In this document: positions 41,769 to 48,472 of the stretch, piece after piece
How positions within the stretch are numbered: position 1 is the stretch's first letter
Layout of the letters: each line of letters begins with the position of its first letter
DNA from: Ectothiorhodospiraceae bacterium
GTDB lineage: Bacteria; Pseudomonadota; Gammaproteobacteria; HK1
Direction: 5' to 3'
NCBI GenBank assembly: GCA_024234875.1
Contig: JACKNM010000006.1
Location: 305,543-369,542, forward strand
Length of the DNA: 64,000 nt
Notes under the pieces: generated by a model
The model's input: the letters and a program-made list of their open reading frames with translations, nothing else
Told to the model about the DNA's origin: nothing
Database searches by the model: none
Translations under genes and position numbers: made by a program

Positions 41769-43715
41769 GTGACCGCGGTAGTGACCTGCCTCGCGCTGCT
41801 CGCATTCGGTCTCTCGCTACACGACCGAGGCGGCGACGCGAGCGCGCTGGCGGTCACCAGCATCGCCTTGCTGGCGGGGCTGGTGGCGGCGGCGGTTTCC
41901 GCCGCGGCGCGGGGCGAGGGTCCGCGGCTCGACGGCGCGAGCATCGCGCTGCTCGGCGGCTGGGCGTGGCTCGGGCTGAGCCCGGTCTGGAGCGCCGTTC
42001 CCTATCTCAGCGTGCTGGCGGTATTCGCCCTCGGGGTGCTTCCGCTCGCCGCCCTGGTGACCCGCGTCGGTCTCGGTCGTGGCGACGGCTTCGCTCTGCT
42101 GCGACTCGCGGTGGTGGCGGTCGCCGTGGTGCTCTGCCTGGTGGCGGTCTGGCAGCGTCTCGTGCTCGGGGAGGAGGGGACCTCGGTCTTTCTCCACCGC
42201 CACGCGCATGCCGCACTCCTGTCTCTCGCCGCGTTCCCGGTTGCCGGTCTGGTCCTCGCGCGGCTCGCCGTGCCGCGAGCGACCGTCGCCGGCTGGGCCC
42301 CGCCGGGCCTGGTCCTCGTCGTCCTCACTGCCGGCATCGGGCTCGGATCGGGGCGCGGTAGCCTCATCGGGCTCGGCTGCGGGCTCGCGGTCCTCGCGCT
42401 CGTCGCGCGGCGGGCGCACTCGATGCGCTCGGTCGGGGTGGTGCTCGCGTTGGTGCTGGTCGGGCTCGGCCTCGCCCAGGCGCTCGACCCGGAGGCGGTG
42501 ACCCGGCCGGCGGCGCGTTTGGTGGAGGAGGTGGCGGCCGCGGCCCAGGCGCCCCGGGCCAGCGAGCGCATCCTCATCTGGCAGGCCGCGCTCGATCTCC
42601 TGGCCGATGCGCCGTGGCATGGCATCGGGGCCGGCGTGTTCTGGCTCGCCTTCGCGCCCTACCGCTCGGGGCTCGACGCCTCGGCCGGATTTCATGCGCA
42701 CAACGACTATCTGGAGCTCGCGATCGAGCTCGGCTGGCCGATGCTGGCGATGATCGCGCTCGCGTTCACGATGCTCGCCCGTGGCGTGTGGCGTCGGTCG
42801 GCGCGCCCGGGCGTCGCCCCCGGCACGGTGGCCGAGATTGCCGGTCTGGCCGGCGCGCTGGCGGGAGCAGGGGTGCACGCCCTGGTCAGCTTCAATTTCC
42901 ACGTGCCGAGTCTCGCTCTGCTGTCCGGGCTCTGGCTGGGGCGCCTGCTCGCGCTCACGGCGAGCACCGACGACACCGATGCCCGCACCGTCTCCGCGCC
43001 GAGGCGGACGCGGCGCGCTGCCGCGACGGCCCTGCTCGCGGTCGCCGCGCCGGTCGCCCTGTTGGTGGCGGTGTTGATGGCCGAGCACGAGGAGGCCGAC
43101 GCCCGCGCTGCGCTCGCCGCCGGCGATGCCGCGGCGGCGGAGCGATCGCTCCTGCGCGCGCACGCCCTGTTTCCATCGGAGCGGCCCCTGGTCGCGGTGG
43201 CGCGGCTCTATGCCGACACGCTCGCGCGCTCGCACGGTCTCGACGACGTTGCCCGCGCCGAGCTGGTGGAGCGCGCCGAGTGGGCCCTGGACCGCGCCGA
43301 GCGTGCGAATCCGCTGCAGTTCCGGGTGCCGGCGACGCGAGCCGCGCTCGCGCTGGCGCGAGACGGGGCCGACGACCCGGTGGCGCGCGCGCTGGCCGAG
43401 GCGGGGCTCCGCCAGGCGTTGGTGCTCGACCCGCGCGCCATCGGGGTGCGGCGGGCGCTGACCCTGCATCTCATGCACGAGGCGCGCTGGCGCGATGCCG
43501 TCGCGGTGGTCCGGCCAGGCCTCGAGGGGGCGCTCGTGCGGGCGCCGGTGGCGGTGGCGTTCTACGGGCTGGGGGCCCGAGTGCTGGCGCAGACCGGCGA
43601 CCACGAGGGCTCGGCCCGGCTCGTGCGCGAGGCCCGGGCGGTGGCGACCGCGATCGGCCTCGACCCGACCCGGGTGCCCGGTCTCGACGACGCGGCCGGG
43701 CCCGGGCGCGGCTGA
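41769..43715 (+). CDS. O-antigen ligase / pilin O-oligosaccharyltransferase-like membrane protein with TPR tail
   Basis: A 648-residue protein with about 11-12 membrane helices (1-440) of the Wzy_C/PglL/WaaL superfamily. The key periplasmic loop contains ERILIWQAALDLLADAPWHG and GFHAHNDYLELAIELGWPM; the histidine and arginine context is as in O-oligosaccharyltransferases. A soluble TPR-like tail (about 445-640) follows. It lies between the pilin gene and mshC, where other type IV pilin loci carry PilO/PglL-type ligases that glycosylate pilin. So pilin glycosylation is a reasonable inference; an O-antigen or polysaccharide ligase role is the alternative. GTG 41769 follows GAGGAGG. Confidence 0.8.
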   Translation: MTAVVTCLALLAFGLSLHDRGGDASALAVTSIALLAGLVAAAVSAAARGEGPRLDGASIALLGGWAWLGLSPVWSAVPYLSVLAVFALGVLPLAALVTRVGLGRGDGFALLRLAVVAVAVVLCLVAVWQRLVLGEEGTSVFLHRHAHAALLSLAAFPVAGLVLARLAVPRATVAGWAPPGLVLVVLTAGIGLGSGRGSLIGLGCGLAVLALVARRAHSMRSVGVVLALVLVGLGLAQALDPEAVTRPAARLVEEVAAAAQAPRASERILIWQAALDLLADAPWHGIGAGVFWLAFAPYRSGLDASAGFHAHNDYLELAIELGWPMLAMIALAFTMLARGVWRRSARPGVAPGTVAEIAGLAGALAGAGVHALVSFNFHVPSLALLSGLWLGRLLALTASTDDTDARTVSAPRRTRRAAATALLAVAAPVALLVAVLMAEHEEADARAALAAGDAAAAERSLLRAHALFPSERPLVAVARLYADTLARSHGLDDVARAELVERAEWALDRAERANPLQFRVPATRAALALARDGADDPVARALAEAGLRQALVLDPRAIGVRRALTLHLMHEARWRDAVAVVRPGLEGALVRAPVAVAFYGLGARVLAQTGDHEGSARLVREARAVATAIGLDPTRVPGLDDAAGPGRG

Positions 43716-43726
43716 GGGGACGCGGC

Positions 43727-44224
43727 ATGGACCGATTGCCGTCCGGTCGGTGGTCGCCGTGTCGCGGCGGCTTCACCCTCATCGAGCTGGTGGTGGTGAT
43801 CGCGCTGATCGGGGTGATGGCCGCACTGGCGGTGCCGCGGATGCTCGAGCGCGGCGGCATCGACGCGCAGACCTTCCCCGAGGAGGTACTGGCGGCGGTG
43901 CGCCACGCGCATCGACGCGCGGTGGCGAGCGGCTGCGACGTGCAGTTCTCGCTCGACGCCAGCGGATACGCACTCGCCACCCGCGGTGCGTCGTGCCAGA
44001 GCGGCGCCTTCTCGGTGGCAGTGCCGCACCCGGTCCGCGCCGGGGGCTTCGCCGCGAGCCTGCCCGCCGGCGTCGCGGTGGGGAGCTCGGTGGTGGTCCA
44101 CTTCGACCGCCTCGGCCGCCCTCGCGCCACCGGAGGGGCGGTCCTGACCAGTGCGGTCACGGTGGTGGTCGGGGAACGCACGCTCCAGATCGAGCCGGAG
44201 ACGGGGTATGCACGGTTGCTGTGA
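43727..44224 (+). CDS. mshC: MSHA minor pilin MshC
   Basis: Prepilin-like protein of 165 residues. A basic leader ending CRGG is followed by FTLIELVVVIALIGVMAALA, with E5 present. The globular domain has two cysteines (ASGCDVQFS and GASCQSGAF) and the beta-rich pattern of GspH/FimT-type minor pilins. It starts 11 bp after the ligase gene and its end overlaps mshD by 17 bp. It should form part of the initiation complex at the pilus tip with MshD, MshO and MshP. Confidence 0.88.
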   Translation: MDRLPSGRWSPCRGGFTLIELVVVIALIGVMAALAVPRMLERGGIDAQTFPEEVLAAVRHAHRRAVASGCDVQFSLDASGYALATRGASCQSGAFSVAVPHPVRAGGFAASLPAGVAVGSSVVVHFDRLGRPRATGGAVLTSAVTVVVGERTLQIEPETGYARLL

Positions 44225-44723
44225 ACGACCTCCGCCCCGCCGCCGCGCGCGGGGGGCGACGCTGATCGAGCTGGTGCTGACCATCGTGGTGCTGTCGGTC
44301 GCCCTCGTCGGCGTGCTCGCGGTGAGCCGGGTCAACACTGCGCGTAGCGCCGACCCGGTACTCCTCACCCAGGCCCAGGCGGTCGCCCGCGCCTACCTCG
44401 AGGAGGTGCTCCTTCGTGACTACGTCGACCCCGATGGCTCCGATGCAGGCGAGACGCGCGCCACGTTCGACGATGTGGACGACTACCACGGGCTCGCCGC
44501 CAACGGATGCACCGCGGTTTCCGCTGCCTGCCCCGCGGCGGGGAGCTGCGCCTGTGACCAGTTCGGTGAGCCGGTCGATGCGCTATCGGGTTACCAGGTG
44601 TCCGTGGCGGTGTCCGCCGACACCCTGAACGGCGCCGCGGCGCGGCGCGTCGACGTGACGGTCACCCATCCGGGGCTCGCGGGGGTGGCCGTCGCCCTGT
44701 CCGGCTACCGGGCGAGCTACTAG
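44208..44723 (+). CDS. mshD: MSHA minor pilin MshD
   Basis: Prepilin-like protein of 171 residues. The cleavage site is RARG with alanine rather than phenylalanine at +1 (ATLIELVLTIVVLSVALVG); E5 is kept. Four to five cysteines cluster in the middle (ANGCTAVSAACPAAGSCACD), typical of MshD. ATG 44208 lies inside the end of mshC and has GGAGACGGGG just upstream; no other in-frame start gives a leader. Member of the mshC-D-O-P minor-pilin set. Confidence 0.87.
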   Translation: MHGCCERPPPRRRARGATLIELVLTIVVLSVALVGVLAVSRVNTARSADPVLLTQAQAVARAYLEEVLLRDYVDPDGSDAGETRATFDDVDDYHGLAANGCTAVSAACPAAGSCACDQFGEPVDALSGYQVSVAVSADTLNGAAARRVDVTVTHPGLAGVAVALSGYRASY

Positions 44724-44735
44724 GACCGCCGCGCG

Positions 44736-45620
44736 GTGACCGTGATGGAGACAGTGCGCACCGGTGTCATCGGCCCCGGGCGCGGGCGCGCCGGGTTCAC
44801 GCTCGTCGAGCTGGTGATGGTCATCGCCATCGTCGGCGTGGTCGCCGCGGTCGCCGGGCGCTTCGTCACCCAGCCGGTGGCCGGCTTCCTCGACGTCACC
44901 CGTCGCGCCCGCCTGGTCGACGCCGCCGACGTCGCCCTGACCCGTCTGGGTCGGGAGGCGCGCATCGCGGCCCCGAACTCGCTGCGCATCGGCGCCGGTG
45001 GGCGCGCCGTCGAGTTCCTCCGTCTGCGCACCGGCGGGCGATACCGCGCCGAGCCGCCGGGCTCGGTGCTCTCGTTCACCAGTGCCTCGGGGAGCTTCGA
45101 GTTCCTCGGCGAGCTCCCCGATCTGGCGTCGATCCGGGCCACGCCCGGGGCCGGGGTCGCGCAGTGCGCCGCCAACACGGTGGACTGCGTGCTGCTCTAC
45201 AACACCGGCCAGGCGGGGGCCGACGCCTGGGCGCTCGACAACCTGGCCGCGGTGCAGGCTGCGAGCGCCGCCGGCATCACCTTCGCGCGCTCGACGCCCT
45301 TTCCGCTCGCCTCACCCGGGCAGCGCTTCTTCGTCGTCGAGGGGCCCGTCGCCTATCTGTGCGACCTCGGGGCGGGGACCCTGCGCCGCTACTCCGGCCA
45401 CACCATCAACGCGAGTCAGGGCGCCGTCGACACCCACGCCGAGCTGCTGGCGGCCGGTGCGGCGTCGGCGCTGGTCGCCGACGGTGTCAGCGCCTGCCGC
45501 TTCGATTACCGCGCCGGGACCGCGACCCGTGGTGGCCTCCTCACCATCGCCCTCACCATCGCCGAGGCGGGCGAGCAGGTCTCCCTCCTGCACCAGGTGC
45601 ACGTGAGGAACGTGCCGTGA
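44736..45620 (+). CDS. mshO: MSHA minor pilin MshO
   Basis: Prepilin-like protein of 294 residues, the largest of the minor pilins (GspJ/PilW-like). A basic leader ending GRAG precedes FTLVELVMVIAIVGVVAAVA with E5. The mature part is long and beta-rich and includes cysteine pairs (AQCAANTVDC). The GTG at 44736 has AGGA about 9 nt upstream; ATG 44745 is an alternative that only shortens the leader. The next gene overlaps its stop codon. Confidence 0.88.
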   Translation: MTVMETVRTGVIGPGRGRAGFTLVELVMVIAIVGVVAAVAGRFVTQPVAGFLDVTRRARLVDAADVALTRLGREARIAAPNSLRIGAGGRAVEFLRLRTGGRYRAEPPGSVLSFTSASGSFEFLGELPDLASIRATPGAGVAQCAANTVDCVLLYNTGQAGADAWALDNLAAVQAASAAGITFARSTPFPLASPGQRFFVVEGPVAYLCDLGAGTLRRYSGHTINASQGAVDTHAELLAAGAASALVADGVSACRFDYRAGTATRGGLLTIALTIAEAGEQVSLLHQVHVRNVP

Positions 45621-46036
45621 GTGGTCCTGCGGCGCAGCGCGGCTTCACCCTCGCCGGGGCGGTGTTCCTGCTCACGGTGATCGCGACCCTCGGCGTCTAC
45701 ACCGCCTCCGTCGGCGTCGTCGCCCACGACACCGTGCGGCTCTCGGTGGCGGGCGAGCGTGCCCATTTCGCCGCCCACGCCGGCCTCGAATGGGCGATCC
45801 ACGATGTCGTCGCGAACGGCGCGGCGGGCCTGGGGTGCGGCGGCGCCGCGGTCTCGTTCACCCTCACCGGGGGCGCGCTCGCCGACCACGACGTCAGCAT
45901 CGCGTGCACCGCCAGCGCCGTCACCGAGGGCGCCCGGAGCTATACGGTGTACACGCTGACCGCAATCGGCTCACGGGGCACTCCGGGTGACGCCGACCAC
46001 GCCTCGCGGACCCTGGTGGCCACGGTGACCGACTGA
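45617..46036 (+). CDS. mshP: MSHA minor pilin MshP (E5-lacking, PilX/GspK-like)
   Basis: Prepilin-like protein of 139 residues whose GTG overlaps the mshO stop. The leader ends QRG and the mature N-terminus is FTLAGAVFLLTVIATLGVYT. Position +5 is glycine, not glutamate, as in GspK/PilX-type tip pilins that cap the complex. Two cysteines are in the globular part. The large mshQ gene that ends MSHA loci of Vibrio is absent; a palindrome and an XRE gene follow instead. Confidence 0.85.
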   Translation: MSGPAAQRGFTLAGAVFLLTVIATLGVYTASVGVVAHDTVRLSVAGERAHFAAHAGLEWAIHDVVANGAAGLGCGGAAVSFTLTGGALADHDVSIACTASAVTEGARSYTVYTLTAIGSRGTPGDADHASRTLVATVTD

Positions 46037-46125
46037 GTCCACTGCCGCCGCCGTCGGACCCGGGGAACGGGGAGTCCTTGCCCGGACGGTGCCGGTCGCG
46101 GGTCGCGGTCGACGAAACCCTGTAG

Positions 46126-46147
46126 GGGCGGCCGCCGATGGCCGCCC
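46126..46147. repeat. REP-like palindrome after the pilin operon
   Basis: GGGCGGCC-GCCGAT-GGCCGCCC, a perfect 8-bp inverted repeat with a 6-nt loop, preceded by TGTAG. The TGTAGGGGCGGCC form resembles dispersed intergenic palindromes seen in many bacterial genomes. It could also serve as the operon's transcription terminator. Confidence 0.45.
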
Positions 46148-46232
46148 GTCGTCGGCGTCACGCCGCCGCGGACCCGGTGGTGGGCCGACTGTGGACCAGT
46201 TCAAAGAAAGGTCGCTCCGCGTGTGGTGACAT

Positions 46233-46259
46233 CCTCTCCCGGGCAAGTCCGGGAGGAGG
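46233..46259 (+). promoter_or_regulatory. Hairpin sequestering the ribosome-binding site of the XRE gene
   Basis: CCTCTCCCGG (46233-46242) pairs with CCGGGAGGAGG (46249-46259) over 10 bp with one bulged G and a 6-nt loop. The right arm contains the whole Shine-Dalgarno sequence for ATG 46265, so the folded mRNA should hide it. A translational switch is inferred. Confidence 0.5.
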
Positions 46260-46264
46260 GTGTG

Positions 46265-46636
46265 ATGCCCAGGCTTTCCAGCAAGGGGCGGGCACGCGAC
46301 ACGCTCGGTGGCCGGCTCACCCGCGGGCGGTTGCGCAAGGGGCTGACGCAGCACGAGCTGGCCGCCATGGTCGGCACGAGCCAGGCGGTGGTGCAGCGAA
46401 TCGAGACCGGCAAGTGCCGGCACCCACGCATCATCAACGAGCTGGCCGAGGCGCTCGACGTGAGTCCGGCGTGGCTGATGTACGGGGTGACCGTGATCGA
46501 CGGGCTGGAGGACGACGCGATCGAGACCGCGCGGGCGTGGTCGCGCCTGGTCGAGCCACACCGTAGCGCGTTGAAGGAGATGATCCTGCGCGTGGTGGCC
46601 GAGTCGTCCGGCGAGTCGCGTCGCGCGGCGCGCTGA
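46265..46636 (+). CDS. XRE-family transcriptional regulator
   Basis: A 123-residue DNA-binding protein. The helix-turn-helix (about 15-70) reads LTRGRLRKGLTQHELAAMVG, then TSQAVVQRIETGKCRHPRII, and LAEALDVSPAWLMYG is the usual end of the XRE fold. The C-terminal helix pair may mediate dimerisation. ATG 46265 was chosen for its perfect GGAGGAGGG site; an in-frame GTG at 46223 would run through the hairpin. It lies downstream of the pilin operon and upstream of trmL (convergent). A role in regulating the pilus genes is possible but unsupported. Confidence 0.82.
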   Translation: MPRLSSKGRARDTLGGRLTRGRLRKGLTQHELAAMVGTSQAVVQRIETGKCRHPRIINELAEALDVSPAWLMYGVTVIDGLEDDAIETARAWSRLVEPHRSALKEMILRVVAESSGESRRAAR

Positions 46637-46682
46637 TTTCACTCGTGCGGCCCCGGCCGGCCCGAACGCCGCGAGCGGTCGG

Positions 46683-47144
46683 TCAGGAACCCGCGTACCC
46701 CATCTGCCGCCAGGCCTCGTAGGCGGCGACCGCCACCGCGTTCGACAGGTTGAGGCTCCGGTTCCCGGGGCGCATCGGAATGCGTAGTCGCCGCGGCTCG
46801 GGAACCGACTCGAGCACCTCCACCGGGAGTCCCCGGCTCTCCGGCCCGAACACCAGCGCGTCTCCGGGCGCGAACGCGAAGCCGGCCGGCATCCGGCTGG
46901 CGCGGGTGGTGAACGCCACCAGGCGTGGATGACCCAGCGCCTCCAGGCAGCCCGCCCAGCTCGTGTGCGTGCGCACTGCCGCCCACTCGGCGTAGTCGAG
47001 CCCGGCCCGACGCAGCCGTGGCTCGTCCAGGGTGAATCCGAGCGGCTCGACGAGGTGCAGCGCGAAGCCGGTGTTGGCGCAGAGCCTGATAATATTGCCC
47101 GTGTTCGGGGGAATCTCGGGCTCGAAGAGGACGATCGAGAACAT
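46683..47144 (-). CDS. trmL: tRNA (cytidine/uridine-34 2'-O)-methyltransferase TrmL
   Basis: SPOUT-class methyltransferase that modifies the wobble base of leucine tRNAs; 153 residues (E. coli 157). Motifs: MFSIVLFEPEIPPNTGNIIR at the start, the SAM-knot ALVFGPESRGLP and RIPMRPGNRSLNLSNAVAVA. The start ATG overlaps the divergent ATG of the dihydroorotate dehydrogenase gene by two bases (CATG, 47142-47145). So the promoter and ribosome-binding site of each gene must lie inside the other's coding region. Confidence 0.95.
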   Translation of the reverse strand: MFSIVLFEPEIPPNTGNIIRLCANTGFALHLVEPLGFTLDEPRLRRAGLDYAEWAAVRTHTSWAGCLEALGHPRLVAFTTRASRMPAGFAFAPGDALVFGPESRGLPVEVLESVPEPRRLRIPMRPGNRSLNLSNAVAVAAYEAWRQMGYAGS

Positions 47145-48114
47145 GCGGCTCGACGAGGACGACGCGGCGCGTCTGCGCACCCGGTTCTGCGGCCTGGAGC
47201 TCAACACGCCCCTGGTGTTGCTCTCGGGCTGCGTGGGATTCGGCGAAGAGTACACACGGGTCGAGGGCTTTTCCAACCGCGACGTCGGTGCCATCTGCCT
47301 CAAGGGGACGACGCTCAAGCCACGCCTCGGCAATGCGCCGCACCGGGTCTGGGAGACCGCGGGCGGGATGCTGAACTCGATCGGGCTGCAGAACCCCGGC
47401 TCCGAGGCGGTGGTACGGGACATCCTGCCGACGCTCGACTTCGAGGAAACCCGTTTCGTCGCCAATCTCTCCGGGGCGACGCTGGACGAGTACGCCGCGA
47501 TCACCCGCATCTTCGACGATTCGCCGATCGACGCGATGGAGATCAACATCTCCTGCCCGAACGTGAAGGAAGGCGGCGTCGCGTTCGGGAACGACCCCGA
47601 GATGTCGGCCCGGGTGGTGCAGGCGTGCCGCGCCGCGACCCGCAAGCCGCTGATCACCAAGCTCTCTCCGAACCAGACGGACATCGCCGAGAACGCCCGG
47701 CGCTGCATCGAGGCCGGCACCGACGCGCTGTCGGTGGTCAACACCTTCATGGGCATGGCGATCGACATCGAGCGCCGCCGGCCGGTGCTCGGTAGCAACC
47801 AGGGTGGCCTGTCCGGGCCGGCAGTGAAGCCGATGGCGCTGCTCAAGGTGCACCAGGTCTACCAGGTGGCGCGCCGGCACGGCGTGCCCATCATCGGCCA
47901 GGGCGGGGTGGTGAGCGCGGAGGACGCCATCGAGTTCATGATCGCGGGCGCCGCTGCGGTCGGTGTCGGCACCGGTCTGTTCTACGAGCCGCTACTGTGC
48001 CGCCAGATCAACGCGGGCCTCGCCGATTACGCGCGCCGGCACGATCTGGCGCGCATCGACGAGGTGGTGGGGACGCTCGAGCTCAACGCCGGCGCCGAGG
48101 GCTGGCTGGCCTGA
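47143..48114 (+). CDS. pyrD: Dihydroorotate dehydrogenase, class 1B-like
   Basis: Flavoprotein of 323 residues for the fourth step of pyrimidine synthesis. Class 1 features: LNTPLVLLSGCVGFGEEY at the start, INISCPNVKEGGVAFGNDPE with the catalytic cysteine, LITKLSPN, LSVVNTFMGMAIDI, GGLSGPAVKPMAL and PIIGQGGVVSAEDAIEFM. Most gammaproteobacteria use the membrane-linked class 2 enzyme, and no pyrK electron-transfer partner is seen here, so the electron acceptor is unclear and another dihydropyrimidine-type substrate is possible. ATG 47143 is the only start that preserves the N-terminus and overlaps the trmL start. Confidence 0.88.
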   Translation: MRLDEDDAARLRTRFCGLELNTPLVLLSGCVGFGEEYTRVEGFSNRDVGAICLKGTTLKPRLGNAPHRVWETAGGMLNSIGLQNPGSEAVVRDILPTLDFEETRFVANLSGATLDEYAAITRIFDDSPIDAMEINISCPNVKEGGVAFGNDPEMSARVVQACRAATRKPLITKLSPNQTDIAENARRCIEAGTDALSVVNTFMGMAIDIERRRPVLGSNQGGLSGPAVKPMALLKVHQVYQVARRHGVPIIGQGGVVSAEDAIEFMIAGAAAVGVGTGLFYEPLLCRQINAGLADYARRHDLARIDEVVGTLELNAGAEGWLA

Positions 48115-48118
48115 GGCG

Positions 48119-48442
48119 TCAGTCGCCGCGGTCGATCGCGCGCTGCGCGCGCCTTCGGAACACCTCCATCTCGCGTGCGGCCTGCACGTCGCCCCGGGTC
48201 TGCGCGGCGTCGATCCCGTGCGACCAGGCGTCGACGGCCTCATGCTCGCGTCCCGCCGCGGCCAGTGCCTTGCCGAGCAGCTTCCACGCCGCCGAGTAGC
48301 CCGGGTCGAGCTCCACCGCGCGGGCGAGATGCGAACGTGCGGTGTCGGCGTCGCCGCGCGCGAGGTAGGCGTTGCCGAGGCCGAAGCGCAGTGGCGCGCT
48401 GTCGCGACCCTGCGCGAGCAGGGCCTCCAGGCGGTCGATCAC
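48119..48442 (-). CDS. Small TPR-repeat protein
   Basis: A 107-residue protein with about two and a half TPR units (LRFGLGNAYLARGDADTARS, then AWKLLGKALAAAGREHEAVDAW) and a basic C-terminal helix. Cytoplasmic, no signal peptide. It lies 30 bp after the end of trkH on the same strand and convergent with pyrD, so it could be the last gene of the trkA/trkH transcript. Function unknown; homologues are annotated as tetratricopeptide-repeat proteins. Confidence 0.75.
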   Translation of the reverse strand: MIDRLEALLAQGRDSAPLRFGLGNAYLARGDADTARSHLARAVELDPGYSAAWKLLGKALAAAGREHEAVDAWSHGIDAAQTRGDVQAAREMEVFRRRAQRAIDRGD

Positions 48443-48472
48443 GTGTCGATTCCCTCAGGGTTCTGCATCACC

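Noticed and set aside
41817..43604. 595-codon antisense frame opposite the O-oligosaccharyltransferase-like gene
   Set aside because: Arg/His/Gln/Asp-rich shadow; the plus-strand protein has membrane helices and the ligase loop motif.
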